In this document: piece by piece, positions 34,074-43,132 of the stretch
How the letters are laid out: each line of letters begins with the position of its first letter
Position numbering within the stretch: position 1 is the stretch's first letter
Source of the DNA: Brevibacterium sp. CS2
Lineage (GTDB): Bacteria; Actinomycetota; Actinomycetes; Actinomycetales; Brevibacteriaceae
NCBI RefSeq assembly: GCF_005280295.1
Contig: NZ_CP040020.1
Coordinates: 682,001 to 746,000, forward strand
Reading direction: 5' to 3'
Length of the DNA: 64,000 nucleotides
The notes under the pieces: model-generated
Told to the model about the DNA's origin: nothing
Database searches by the model: none
The model's input: only the letters and a program-made list of their open reading frames with translations
Program-made: the position numbers and the translations under genes

Positions 34074-35321
34074 TTAAGGTTGCCGGAGTGAAGTCGAGAG
34101 CACTCTTTGCGGTGGTAGCCCACCAGTCAGAGCTCTGAGAAGAAGTAGACGAGCCGCTGTCGCCAAATGCATCACCTCCCAGCTGAAGGTGCCACTCACA
34201 TCATCTGGGAACACACTAAACCCCCAGTAACCAGGAGTGGTCTCTCGCCCGTGCAGTCGACCGTCATGAACGGTCCTAGACCGGGAATTGTACATTCTTT
34301 CCAAACTAGCCGCTGCGCCTTCCGAAAGGACCTCACGCAATGCGGCGCGAAATCGTCGAGCTATTTCCATGTGTGAACCGCAAGCGGCGCAACGTTGAGC
34401 CTTAAAAAGCATGCCCGCCACAACCTCAATAGAAGCTGTATACGCCACTACCGCAAGAGACGGATGCAGATCCTCCACATATCGAGCTTCAAGGAATGCG
34501 TCAACCGCATATCTCAACTTCTGCTCGTGATTTACTTTCTCAATCGCAACATCGTACCAATCGTTGATCGAATGACTCGCCCAATCTACTTCGCCATTCC
34601 TAAAAAATTGGGCACCTCTCAGCCAAGGCCTACATTCCCGTGCTTGACGAATTCCACAATCAATCGGAGCCGCTGCCTCAACTACCTCATACGTATGAAA
34701 CTCCCAACTCACGGCCAGGATGGCACAGATATCACGTAAAGTCCTTGCTGCGTTCTTCGACGCATCCTCTCGCCACGAGTATCCCGGAGAACGACCTACC
34801 ACTCGTACTGGGATTGATTGATGAACTCCGTAGCTATGCAAGCTGTCATGACGATTCACTGGGTAGGGATCCCGGAAAACGAAATCAAGAGGTGCAAGCC
34901 TATTTCGTCCAATTGAAAAAGGTCTGTCTAATCGCTCAGCAACGCCTCTCGGTCCCGGACGCTGGAGCAGGACCGCACTCCATTCAAATTCTTTATTCGA
35001 CTTGCCCACCCGCGATTCGGCGATGCGAATCGCATTAGATATCATTTCGACGCTGGATTCATCCAGGTTAGGCCCTTCATCCGCAACTACACGCACGGGA
35101 CGCTCGCTGTGTGCCACAAGGACTTCGATAACGGCACATCCTGAATCCACGCCTATATCAACCTTCAGTTGCGGGTCATTCGATGAGTAGCTCCAGCCAA
35201 CCACTGACCATGCCGACGACTGCTCAGACACAGCTTCAGAAAACAAAGTGAGCCATTCGGTACCATGAACCGAAAAATCGATATTTAAATTGAACAAGAA
35301 TCGCTCTCGGTTCGCACTCAT
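34074..35321 (-). CDS. Unknown protein with a HEPN-like R-x4-H motif, AT-richer than its surroundings
   Basis: A 415-residue soluble protein I cannot assign. No signal peptide or membrane helix is seen. The central part has a Cys pair (CAACGSHMEIARRF), and the C-terminal helical part contains SLERMYNSRSRTVHDGR, the R-x4-H pattern of HEPN domains such as those in ApeA-type anti-phage proteins. Another Tyr-rich helix, INDWYDVAIEKVNHEQKLRYAVDAFLEARY, precedes it. Codon use and GC content are clearly lower than in the flanking genes, pointing to recent acquisition. It stands alone. ATG 35321 was chosen; TTG 35327 is possible. A nuclease or defence role is only a hypothesis. Confidence 0.6.
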   Translation of the reverse strand: MSANRERFLFNLNIDFSVHGTEWLTLFSEAVSEQSSAWSVVGWSYSSNDPQLKVDIGVDSGCAVIEVLVAHSERPVRVVADEGPNLDESSVEMISNAIRIAESRVGKSNKEFEWSAVLLQRPGPRGVAERLDRPFSIGRNRLAPLDFVFRDPYPVNRHDSLHSYGVHQSIPVRVVGRSPGYSWREDASKNAARTLRDICAILAVSWEFHTYEVVEAAAPIDCGIRQARECRPWLRGAQFFRNGEVDWASHSINDWYDVAIEKVNHEQKLRYAVDAFLEARYVEDLHPSLAVVAYTASIEVVAGMLFKAQRCAACGSHMEIARRFRAALREVLSEGAAASLERMYNSRSRTVHDGRLHGRETTPGYWGFSVFPDDVSGTFSWEVMHLATAARLLLLRALTGGLPPQRVLSTSLRQP

Positions 35322-35425
35322 GGCCAAATGATCTCAGGCAAGTGATCCAATTTCAATGATTGCGACCATCGTTCACAAGACAGCGGCGGGCGTGACTCCC
35401 GCGACCACCACCCCGCTCCAACGCC

Positions 35426-36199
35426 TCATACCGTCGCGCTCAGGCCCCCGTCGACGATGAGCGACTGGCCCGTCATGTACGACGAGGCCGGGCTGGCGAG
35501 GAACAGCATCGCGGTATCGAGCTCATGCTGCTCGCCGAACCGTGTGAGGATCGCATTGCCGGCGACCATCTCCTGGAGCAGGTCACCGCCGTCGGACATC
35601 GTCATCTCGCTCGCGAAGTACCCGGGGCACAGCGCGTTGACCCGGATCCCCTTCCGCCCCGACCACTGCTGTGCGAGGTCGCGGGTGAGTCCGAGGACAC
35701 CGGCTTTGCTCGCCGCGTAGTGCGCCTGCGGATAGCGCGAGGCGGCATGGCCGTGGACGCTCGACAGATTGACGATCGACGACCCCTCGGGCATGTGCGG
35801 CGCGCAGGCCCTGGCCATCCAATACGTCCCGTTGAGATTGACGTCGACGACCTGCCGGAACACCTTCGGGTCCTCGCGCAGCGCCACCCCGGCCGGCCCC
35901 ATCCCGGCGTTGTTGATGAGCACGTCGATCCGCCCGAATTTCTCGACTGCCGCCGTGGCGAGCGCCTCGCAGTCGGCCTGGACGGAGACATCGGTGCGCT
36001 TCGTCACCACTGGCGCCCCCGCATCCCGCAGCTCTTCAGCGAGTGCGTCGAGCCGGTCCTCGCGCCGTGCGGCGAGGACGAGCGAGGCGCCGACCGCAGC
36101 GGCGGCGCGTGCGAACCCGACTCCGAGGCCGGAGCTGGCTCCCGTGATGACGACGATCTTGCCGTCGAGCCGGAAGCGATCGAGGGGATTGGCGGTCAT
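35426..36199 (-). CDS. Short-chain dehydrogenase/reductase (classical SDR)
   Basis: A 257-residue NAD(P)-dependent SDR. The cofactor motif is VVITGASSGLGVGFARA (about residues 16-32), NNAG at about 95, the catalytic Ser in IVNLSSVHGH, YAASK (catalytic Tyr and Lys) at about 161, and C-terminal TGQSLIVDGG. AARRED after strand 2 suggests NADP preference. It is divergent from the zinc alcohol dehydrogenase gene, sharing a 260-bp control region, which suggests a common catabolic role; substrate unknown. Confidence 0.9.
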   Translation of the reverse strand: MTANPLDRFRLDGKIVVITGASSGLGVGFARAAAAVGASLVLAARREDRLDALAEELRDAGAPVVTKRTDVSVQADCEALATAAVEKFGRIDVLINNAGMGPAGVALREDPKVFRQVVDVNLNGTYWMARACAPHMPEGSSIVNLSSVHGHAASRYPQAHYAASKAGVLGLTRDLAQQWSGRKGIRVNALCPGYFASEMTMSDGGDLLQEMVAGNAILTRFGEQHELDTAMLFLASPASSYMTGQSLIVDGGLSATV

Positions 36200-36459
36200 G
36201 TCACCTGTCCTGTTCGTCGGAGATGGTCGGGCTCATCGCGCAAAGCTGCGCGCAATGGGCCGCGGGGCATTGAAGAACCGATCAATTGTTCGGTTCAACT
36301 GAATTCTCGCACAACCATCGCGGGCGCTCCTCGGCTCGCACCCGCGCCCGTTACGCACGCTCTTGTCGCCGGCAGACCCCGCTGTTAATGTCCCAAACAA
36401 CTGTTCGACGCTTCTTCAAACCTCAGCCCCACCGAATCCACCGCAGACAGGGAACCCCC
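36200..36459. promoter_or_regulatory. Divergent control region between SDR and zinc alcohol dehydrogenase
   Basis: The 260-bp gap contains the operator-like stretch GATCAATTGTTCGGTTCAACT near 36280-36300 and AAACAACTGTTCGACGC near 36397. Both are AT-richer than the coding DNA and share a TGTTCG core. They are candidates for promoters and a shared repressor site. Confidence 0.35.
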
Positions 36460-37512
36460 ATGAAAGCCCTCACCTTCCACGGTCCGCGCGACATCCGGTA
36501 CAGCGAGGTGCCGGACCCCCGCCTCTCCGACGACCGCTCGGCGATCGTCCGCGTGACGCGCGCGAGCATCTGCGGGAGCGATCTGCACATCTACCACGGG
36601 CAGGGGTTCAGCGAGGACCTCGGCTTCTGCGTCGGGCACGAGGCCGTCGGCGTCATCGCCGAGGTCGGCACCGGCGTCGACCGCCGTCGCGTGGGCGACC
36701 GGGTGCTCGTACCGGCCTCCGTCGGATGCACCCGCTGCCCGGAATGCGATGCCGGGCGCACCAGCCTGTGTCGCTCGCGCAGCGGCGCGCTGGAGAAGTG
36801 CTACGGGCTCAGCGCGACCCTCCAGGGCTCGCAGGCCGAACTCGTTGCCGTCCCCGATGCCGACCGCAACACCGTGATCATCCCGGACGGGATCTCCGAC
36901 GATGCGGCGGTGGTCATGACCGACGCCGCCGCGACAGCCTGGTACGGGGCCCGGCGGGCCCGGATCTCCCCCGGCGACACTGTCGCGGTCATCGGACTCG
37001 GTCCGATCGGGCAGATCGCCGTGCAGCACGCCCGGCTCCTCGGCACGGCCGAGGTGATCGGCATCGATCCCGTGCCGGCTCGCCGGGAGATGGCGGCCGC
37101 GCAGGGCGCCCGCGTCGTCGACGCCGAGGATCCGGTGGCCCAGGTCCGGGAGTGGACCGGCGGGCTCGGCACCCACGTGGCGATCGAGGCCGTCGGCGCC
37201 GATGCCACCATCGAGATGGCGCAGCGGATCGTGCGCCGCGCGGGACGGGTAAGCGTCGTCGGGGTGAATCAGAACAAGGCGTACCCCTTCCACATGGAGC
37301 GGGCACAGGTGAAGGAGCTCGAGTTCGCCATCGGGCTGTGCTCCGTCCAGTTCGAGCTGCCGACGCTGCTCGAGCTCACCCGCACCGGCCGGCTCGACCC
37401 CGCCGCGGTCATCACCCACCGCCTGCCGCTGTCCGCAGGGCCCGCGGCCTACGCGCTCATGGACAGCCGGGCCGAAGGGGTCTGCAAGATCGTGCTCGAC
37501 CCTACGCGCTGA
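36460..37512 (+). CDS. Zinc-dependent medium-chain alcohol dehydrogenase
   Basis: A 350-residue MDR enzyme. The catalytic zinc ligands lie in ICGSDLH (Cys about 38) and GHEAVG; the structural zinc has its four-Cys set in GCTRCPECDAGRTSLC. The Rossmann motif is VAVIGLGPIGQIAVQHA. The overall pattern resembles the threonine/formaldehyde dehydrogenase-type branch (IYHGQGFSEDLGFCVGHE). ATG 36460 lies behind AGGGA. The gene ends convergently with pcp, overlapping 11 bases. Confidence 0.88.
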   Translation: MKALTFHGPRDIRYSEVPDPRLSDDRSAIVRVTRASICGSDLHIYHGQGFSEDLGFCVGHEAVGVIAEVGTGVDRRRVGDRVLVPASVGCTRCPECDAGRTSLCRSRSGALEKCYGLSATLQGSQAELVAVPDADRNTVIIPDGISDDAAVVMTDAAATAWYGARRARISPGDTVAVIGLGPIGQIAVQHARLLGTAEVIGIDPVPARREMAAAQGARVVDAEDPVAQVREWTGGLGTHVAIEAVGADATIEMAQRIVRRAGRVSVVGVNQNKAYPFHMERAQVKELEFAIGLCSVQFELPTLLELTRTGRLDPAAVITHRLPLSAGPAAYALMDSRAEGVCKIVLDPTR

Positions 37513-38125
37513 CGACCACCCTGATGCACGCGGCGACGGCCTCGGCGAGCTGGTCGAAGGTGAGTTCCGGCATGGCCGCCGCCGCACCCGGGTCGGTCTC
37601 GCTGCCCACCGTGGCGGCACCTCGGGTGCGGACGGCCGGGAGGTGGATGAACGCCGCGGGCAGCTCGGTGTCGCGCAGCAGCGTGCGGAACACGGCGTTG
37701 CAGAGGAAGGCACCGGCATCCCCGGACGTCCCGGCGGGGACGCCCGCACCCCGGATCGCCTCGACCAGAGCGGCGGGGTCGATCCGCGAGTCGAGCCACT
37801 CGGGCCCCTCGTCGAGGGGTGCAGCGGGGCGTTCGACGCCGGCGTTGTCGGGGATCCGGTCGTGCCCGAGGTTCCGCGCGCGCCGCTCCGGCGTCACCTC
37901 CGCCCGCCCACCGGCCTCACCGAGTGCGACGACGGCATCGGGCCGGTGCGCCGCGATCGCCTCGAGCAGTGCCGGAGCAGCCCCGTCCCAGGTCACGGGC
38001 AGGATCGCCGTTGCGAGCTCGACCTCGGCGTCCCAGGACCGGTCCCGCAGCCTCACCACCACCTGCTCACTGGCGTTCTCCGGATCACCGCCGAAGGGCT
38101 CGAATCCGGTCACGAGGATCGTCAT
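37502..38125 (-). CDS. pcp: Pyroglutamyl-peptidase I
   Basis: A 207-residue C15 cysteine peptidase that removes N-terminal pyroglutamate. The N-terminal signature is MTILVTGFEPFGG; the catalytic residues are Glu in ALGEAGGR (about 71), Cys in DAGAFLCNAVFRT (about 138) and His in AFIHLPA (about 157). Length matches the family. The released 5-oxoproline would be a substrate for a 5-oxoprolinase, and a HyuAB pair lies elsewhere in this window, but a functional link is only suggestive. Confidence 0.92.
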   Translation of the reverse strand: MTILVTGFEPFGGDPENASEQVVVRLRDRSWDAEVELATAILPVTWDGAAPALLEAIAAHRPDAVVALGEAGGRAEVTPERRARNLGHDRIPDNAGVERPAAPLDEGPEWLDSRIDPAALVEAIRGAGVPAGTSGDAGAFLCNAVFRTLLRDTELPAAFIHLPAVRTRGAATVGSETDPGAAAAMPELTFDQLAEAVAACIRVVVSA

Positions 38126-38174
38126 GCGGCCACAGTAGTCGAGCCGCCGATCATTGACCCCGGCGCCAACCCAC

Positions 38175-38191
38175 GTTAGGTTCGACCTAAC
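38175..38191 (+). promoter_or_regulatory. Iron box (DtxR/IdeR-type operator)
   Basis: GTTAGGTTCGACCTAAC is a near-perfect palindrome that closely matches the TTAGGTTAG-CTAACCTAA iron-box consensus of actinobacterial DtxR/IdeR. It lies about 75-90 bases upstream of the small remnant gene at 38266 and the MFS exporter, so both would be repressed by Fe(II)-loaded DtxR. Confidence 0.75.
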
Positions 38192-38265
38192 GATCATTCG
38201 GTCAGAGTCACGACCGGGCAGCCGCGCACGAGCACGGCTCACGTACATCGAAGGAGATGTCGAGC

Positions 38266-38478
38266 ATGAGGCGCACTATGAGATCCCGAGCACTCGTCCT
38301 GGCCCCCGGCGCGGCCGCACTCGCCGTCGACAGAAACTGCCTCGGCGTCACGGGTGCGAAGGAGAACGGCGGCGACACCTCGGACATGGACTCCTGGTAC
38401 ACCGAGGGGGACGTCGACTTCGCCCCGATCGCAGAGCGCCTCTTCGAAGACGTCATCGCACCCCACCGACCGGAGTGA
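38266..38478 (+). pseudogene. Remnant of an iron-regulated lipoprotein (siderophore-binding type)
   Basis: A 70-codon frame behind AAGGAG. It begins with a basic, Ala-rich signal-like stretch (RSRALVLAPGAAALAV), continues NCLGVTGAKENGGDTS, which looks like a decayed lipobox and mature start, then jumps to an acidic C-terminal piece. The iron box upstream and the lipoprotein-like start suggest what is left of a ferric-siderophore substrate-binding protein after an internal deletion. It overlaps the MFS gene start by GTGA, so its translation may still drive the exporter. Confidence 0.5.
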
Positions 38479-39911
38479 ATCCCACCCCGCCCGCACCTCG
38501 GTCGACGGTCTGGCCGCTCTACGTCGTGACCTTCCTCGCGACGTACACCATCGCGGTCGCCTCGATCTCCGCACCCGGGATCCAGACGGCACTGCAGATC
38601 CCGGAGACCCGCACCTCCCTGGTCATCGGCGCGTATTCGGCGACCTTCGCCGCCGGGCTCATCATGAGCGGCCGGCTGGGCGACCGCTGCGGGCGCCGCC
38701 GCATGTTCCAGTTCGGCACCGCGGGTCTCGCGGTCACCGCGCTCCTCACCGCCGCCGCGCCGAACTTCGAGCTCCTCCTCATCGCCCGGCTCCTCCAGGG
38801 CTGCGCGGCGGCGGCCACCACCCCGCAGGTGCTCTCGAGCATCCAGGCGATCCTCACCGGGGAGAGCCGCCTGCGCGCGGTCGGCCTCTACAGCGTCTTC
38901 GCCGGCAGCGGGACCGTCGGCGGCCAGGTGCTCGGCGGGTTCGTCAACAGCACCTTCGGGGAGACCTTCGGCTGGCGGGCGGCGTTCGCGAGCGTCGGCG
39001 TGCTCGCCGTGTTCGCCTGGGTCGGTGCCCGCTGCCTCACCGAGACCCGCTCGGCGAACCCGATGGGCCTCGACATCCGCGGCTCGATCATCCTCGGCAC
39101 CGCGCTCTTCCTCCTCATCGCCGGCCTCACCAACGGCGCCGCGATCGACGTCTCCGCCCCGCTCACCACGACCGGCCCGCTCATCAGCACCGCGATCCTC
39201 CTCGCCGCCGCCGTCCTGGGCCTGCTCCTGCTCGTCCCCCATTCGCGCAGCCGCGAGCGCACGGGCCGCCCCGCGATCCTCCCCGCCCCGGTCATGCGCG
39301 AACCCGGTGTGCGCCTGGGCGTCACGCTCGCCTGCCTGCTGTTCCTCATGATCGGCGGGTTCATGTACAACTTCGCGATCCTCACGCAGATCGGGTTCGG
39401 CTACTCCCCGTTCCGCACCGGGCTCGTCAGCCTCGGCCTCGCACTCGCCTTCGTCGCGAGCTCCGCTGTCGCCCCGCGCCTCGTCTCCCGGCTCGGAGGC
39501 CCCGCCCGAGGCGGCCCGCGGGTCCTCGTCATCGCCTCGGTCCTGCAGGCGGCCGGGCTCGCGAGCCTCGGCGTCCTCTCCCTGCTCGAGCTCACCCCGT
39601 TCGCCCTGTGGTTCCAGCTCTGCGCGGTGCTCATCGGCGGCGGTCAGGGGCTCATGCTCGGCCCGCTCGTGTCCGTCGTCATGGCCGCCGTGCCCGACGA
39701 GGTCGCCGGCCTCACCGGCGGGCTCATCGCCACCGGGCAGCAGACGGGGATCGGCCTGGGGATCGCGATCCTGTCGACGGTGTTCGCCGGTCTCGCGCAG
39801 CTCATGCCGATGCAGACGGCCTACGGGTTCACCACCCTGGGCACCGTCGTGCTCTCCGTGGTGTTCGGCCTCCTCGCCGCCCGCCTGGGCGCCCACGGCC
39901 GGCAGAGCTGA
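38475..39911 (+). CDS. MFS transporter, 14-TM DHA2 type
   Basis: A 478-residue transporter with about 14 hydrophobic segments. It has motif A of drug:H+ antiporters (SGRLGDRCGRRRMFQFG, about residues 64-80) and motif C-like GSGTVGGQVLGGFV. The GTG start overlaps the preceding remnant (GTGA). The iron box about 290 bases upstream suggests a siderophore or xenosiderophore exporter rather than a general drug pump; that is inference from context. Confidence 0.85.
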   Translation: MNPTPPAPRSTVWPLYVVTFLATYTIAVASISAPGIQTALQIPETRTSLVIGAYSATFAAGLIMSGRLGDRCGRRRMFQFGTAGLAVTALLTAAAPNFELLLIARLLQGCAAAATTPQVLSSIQAILTGESRLRAVGLYSVFAGSGTVGGQVLGGFVNSTFGETFGWRAAFASVGVLAVFAWVGARCLTETRSANPMGLDIRGSIILGTALFLLIAGLTNGAAIDVSAPLTTTGPLISTAILLAAAVLGLLLLVPHSRSRERTGRPAILPAPVMREPGVRLGVTLACLLFLMIGGFMYNFAILTQIGFGYSPFRTGLVSLGLALAFVASSAVAPRLVSRLGGPARGGPRVLVIASVLQAAGLASLGVLSLLELTPFALWFQLCAVLIGGGQGLMLGPLVSVVMAAVPDEVAGLTGGLIATGQQTGIGLGIAILSTVFAGLAQLMPMQTAYGFTTLGTVVLSVVFGLLAARLGAHGRQS

Positions 39912-40028
39912 GGCGCCTCAGGCAGCGAGTGGCCACCGCCGACGGTCCGCACCCGAGATGACAGCGGAGACTGCGGTGGCGCAGTGCGCCGGCGACGAAC
40001 CGCCGTCGGGCCGACCGCCGCGGCAGTC

Positions 40029-42458
40029 TCAGTCGCCGCGGGTGAGGAGGTAGGTCTTCTTCCCCTCCCGGTAGTTGCCGGTGCTCTCGCCCGGACTGCC
40101 GGATCCCGAGGCGCCCGCCCCGGAGCCGCCACCGGCACCAGAACCACCCGCACCACCGGTACCGCCCGAACCGGAACCACCGGTCCCACCGGCACCGCCC
40201 GGCCCGTCGGTCCCGTCGGACTCGCCGCGGATTGCGGCCTCGGCGGCACCCTTCGGCCCGTCGAACTTCCCGAGCTTCGAGGGCCACCACACCGTCTTGC
40301 CGATGTCGTAGGTGAGCGCCGGGACGAGCAGGGTGCGCACGACGAAGGTGTCGAGCAGCACGCCGAACGCCACGATGAACGCGAGCTGGGCGAGGAACAG
40401 GATCGGGATGACGGCGAGCGCGGCGAAGGTCGCGGCGAGCACGACGCCCGCCGAGGTGATGACCCCGCCGGTGACCGCCAGCCCGCGCAGCACGCCGGCA
40501 TGCGTGCCGTGGACCAGGGATTCCTCGCGCACCCGCGTCATGAGGAAGATGTTGTAGTCGATGCCGAGCGCCACGAGGAACACGAACCCGTACAGCGGCA
40601 CCGCCGGGTCCGCGCCCGGGAAGTCGAAGATCCCGTTGAACACGAGCGCGGACACGCCCATCGCCGTGCCGAAGGACAGCACCGTGGTGATGATGAGCAG
40701 CACCGGCGCGAGGATCGAGCGCAGCAGCAGCATGAGGATGAACATGATGACGACGAGCACGATCGGGATGATGAGATTCCGGTCGTGGATCGCGGCATCG
40801 TTCGTGTCGATCGACGTCGCGGTCACGCCGCCGACGAGCACCTCGCCCGGCAGCTCGTGGAGCTTCTCACGCAGCTCGCGCACCGTGTCCGAGGCCTCCG
40901 CGGAGTCCGCCGCCTGCGTCAGGGTCGCCTGGAGGAGCACCTGGCCGTCGAGCACCGTCGGCTCGAAGTCGGCCGGGTCCAAGTCCGAGGCGCCCGCACC
41001 CTCCGGCGCACCGGCACCCTCCGGCGGACCGGCGCCCTCGGGCAGCTCGATCTCGCCGTTCTCGTCGAGCGGGACCGTGCCGGCCGGGGAATCGGCGGCG
41101 GTCACGCTGACCTCGTCGATGTCCGCGCTGCCGGCGATGATCCGCGCTGCCTCGGGCATCTCGTCCTCGGCCACGATCGCGTAGACCGGGGACCCGGAGC
41201 CGCCCGGGAAGTGCTCGCCGAGCGCGGCCTGGCCATCGCGCGCCTCGGACTCGCCGAGCACGAGGTCGGACTGCGGCACGCCGTCGGCCTTGAGCTGCGG
41301 GACGAAGGCCGCGCCGATCGCGAGCACGATCGTCGTCGCGATCCAGATGGTGCGCGGCCGCTTGGCCACGGTGCGGGCGGCGTGCGCCCAGATGCCCTTC
41401 TTCGGCATCCCGTGCTCGGCCTCGACGGCGGCGGGGTCGTAGTGGGGGCGCTTGGGCCAGAACGCCGCGCGCCCGAAGGTATAGAGCATCGCCGGCAGGA
41501 AGGTCAGCGCGGAGAGCATCGCGAACACGATGCCGATCGCGGCGACCGGGCCGAGCGTGCTGTTGGACTTCAGATCGCTGAGCAGCAGGCACAGGAGGCC
41601 GGCGATGACGGTGCTGCCGGAGGCGAGGATCGGCTCGATCGACCCGCGGATCGCCTTCCACGTCGCCGCCCACTTGCCCCGCTCCCCGCGCAGCACCTCG
41701 CGGTAGCGCGCGACGTAGAGGAGCGAGTAGTCGGTCGCCGCGCCGATGACGAGGATGAAGAGGATGCCCTGCGTCTGCCCGCTGAGCAGGATGACCTCGT
41801 AGTAGGCGAGCCACCACACCGTGAGCAGCGCGACGCACAGCGCGAACATCGACGTCGAGAGCACGATGATCGGCAGCAGGATCGAGCGGTAGACGAACAC
41901 GAGGATGATGAACACCGCGATGAGGGCGACCGCCAGCAGCAGGCCGTCGATCCCGGCGAAGCCGGCCGACAGGTCCGCGGTGAAGCCGGCCGGGCCGGTG
42001 ACGTAGACGGTGATGTCATCGCCCACCTCGGCACGCAGCTCGTCGCCGAGCTCGGGGATGACCTCGCCGACGTCGGCGTCGTCCTCGATCGGCACGAAGG
42101 CCTGGGCGGCGAGCCCGTCCTCGGAGGGGATGGCCGGGGACACGTCGTCGGCCACCCCGGTGACGGAGGTGGAGCCGTCGACGGCCTCCTGGATCGATTC
42201 GAGCTGGGAGTCGGAGAGCTCGGAGTCCCCGACGAACACGACGACGGCGGGGATCGCATCGCTGCCGGTGAACTCGCCCAAGCGCTCCTGCACCTGGGTG
42301 GCGTCGGAGGACTCGGGGAGGAAGGTCGTCTGGTCGTTCGACGACACCTCCTCGACCTTCCCGAAGTACGGCCCGCCGAGGCCGGCACCGGCCACCCACA
42401 GGACGATGAGGACGGCAGGGAGCAGGATGCGCAGCCAAGTGGGCACGCGAGTCGCCAT
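40029..42458 (-). CDS. MMPL-family (RND-type) transporter
   Basis: An 809-residue membrane protein with the two-fold RND layout: one helix, a large extracytoplasmic domain, five helices, then the same again. The proton-relay Asp-Tyr pairs are visible as GAATDYSLLYVARYRE (about residue 265) and ALGIDYNIFLMTRVREE (about 655). The C-terminal 60 residues are Gly/Ser-rich and disordered. MMPL proteins export lipids, glycolipids or drugs. It is divergent from a marR gene across an 80-bp AT-rich region and should be regulated by it. A GGGGAG site precedes ATG 42458. Confidence 0.88.
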   Translation of the reverse strand: MATRVPTWLRILLPAVLIVLWVAGAGLGGPYFGKVEEVSSNDQTTFLPESSDATQVQERLGEFTGSDAIPAVVVFVGDSELSDSQLESIQEAVDGSTSVTGVADDVSPAIPSEDGLAAQAFVPIEDDADVGEVIPELGDELRAEVGDDITVYVTGPAGFTADLSAGFAGIDGLLLAVALIAVFIILVFVYRSILLPIIVLSTSMFALCVALLTVWWLAYYEVILLSGQTQGILFILVIGAATDYSLLYVARYREVLRGERGKWAATWKAIRGSIEPILASGSTVIAGLLCLLLSDLKSNSTLGPVAAIGIVFAMLSALTFLPAMLYTFGRAAFWPKRPHYDPAAVEAEHGMPKKGIWAHAARTVAKRPRTIWIATTIVLAIGAAFVPQLKADGVPQSDLVLGESEARDGQAALGEHFPGGSGSPVYAIVAEDEMPEAARIIAGSADIDEVSVTAADSPAGTVPLDENGEIELPEGAGPPEGAGAPEGAGASDLDPADFEPTVLDGQVLLQATLTQAADSAEASDTVRELREKLHELPGEVLVGGVTATSIDTNDAAIHDRNLIIPIVLVVIMFILMLLLRSILAPVLLIITTVLSFGTAMGVSALVFNGIFDFPGADPAVPLYGFVFLVALGIDYNIFLMTRVREESLVHGTHAGVLRGLAVTGGVITSAGVVLAATFAALAVIPILFLAQLAFIVAFGVLLDTFVVRTLLVPALTYDIGKTVWWPSKLGKFDGPKGAAEAAIRGESDGTDGPGGAGGTGGSGSGGTGGAGGSGAGGGSGAGASGSGSPGESTGNYREGKKTYLLTRGD

Positions 42459-42484
42459 GAGGGGAGACCTTCCGGAAGATTTAT

Positions 42485-42510
42485 CTAGCCTGGCAAACAA
42501 TAAACCTAGC
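42485..42510. promoter_or_regulatory. Probable MarR operator in the mmpL-marR divergent region
   Basis: Within the AT-rich 80-bp gap, CTAGC occurs at 42485 and 42506, exactly 21 bases (two helical turns) apart, each flanked by TTTAT/AAAC-type sequence. This fits two sites on one face of the helix controlling both divergent promoters. Confidence 0.45.
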
Positions 42511-42538
42511 ATGACATCAACCGGGTTACTATGACGGG

Positions 42539-43132
42539 ATGAACGCGCCGGATCGCCCCGCTGCCGCCTCGCACGCCGGGGCCGGATCAGCACGTCCGGA
42601 GACGGGGTCCGCGCACGTCTACGACATCGCCTCGAACGACCCGGACAGCCGGCTCGTCGACCGCAGCCGCGTGTCCGAGGAGGACCTCGCGCAGATCAGC
42701 GCGGTGATGCAGGCGCTGGGGAACCTGCGCGATGCGGAGAACCGGCTCATGGAGGCCTCGCTCGAATACATGAAGCTCGGCCGCAACGACATGCGCGCCC
42801 TCCACTTCCTCATCGTGTGCGAGAACCGCGACATTGTCGCCACCCCGGGCGCCATCGCCGCGCATCTCCACGTGTCGAGCGCCTCGACGACGAAGCTCCT
42901 CGACCGGCTCGAGCGGGCCGGCCACATCACCCGCTCCCCGCACCCGAGCGACCGCCGTGCCCTCGCCATCCGCATCACCCCGGAGACCCGGCACACCGCG
43001 ATGGAGACCGTGGGTCGGCAGCAGGCGCGCCGGTTCGACGCCGCCGCCCGCCTCACCCCCGAGCAGCGCGCGGTCGTCATCGAGTTCCTCACCTCCATGG
43101 CCGCCGGGCTCGAGGGCGGCGACTCGCCGTGA
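42539..43132 (+). CDS. MarR-family regulator
   Basis: A 197-residue winged-helix protein with a 40-residue disordered N-terminal extension. The recognition region is TPGAIAAHLHVSSASTTKLLDRLERAGHITR (about 101-131) and the wing is SPHPSDRRALAIRIT. It is divergent from mmpL, and its stop overlaps the start of the CDP-alcohol phosphotransferase gene (GTGA). It therefore sits at the head of the following biosynthetic genes and may control exporter and pathway together. Confidence 0.88.
   Translation: MNAPDRPAAASHAGAGSARPETGSAHVYDIASNDPDSRLVDRSRVSEEDLAQISAVMQALGNLRDAENRLMEASLEYMKLGRNDMRALHFLIVCENRDIVATPGAIAAHLHVSSASTTKLLDRLERAGHITRSPHPSDRRALAIRITPETRHTAMETVGRQQARRFDAAARLTPEQRAVVIEFLTSMAAGLEGGDSP

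Noticed and set aside
34062..34083. GGTAAGGTTAGTTAAGGTTG looked like a second iron box
   Set aside because: It is made of direct rather than inverted half-sites and lies at the 3' end of a gene with no start nearby.
36460..38125. Pyroglutamyl peptidase and hyuAB as one 5-oxoproline pathway
   Set aside because: They are about 16 kb apart with no shared control signal, so linkage is too weak to claim.
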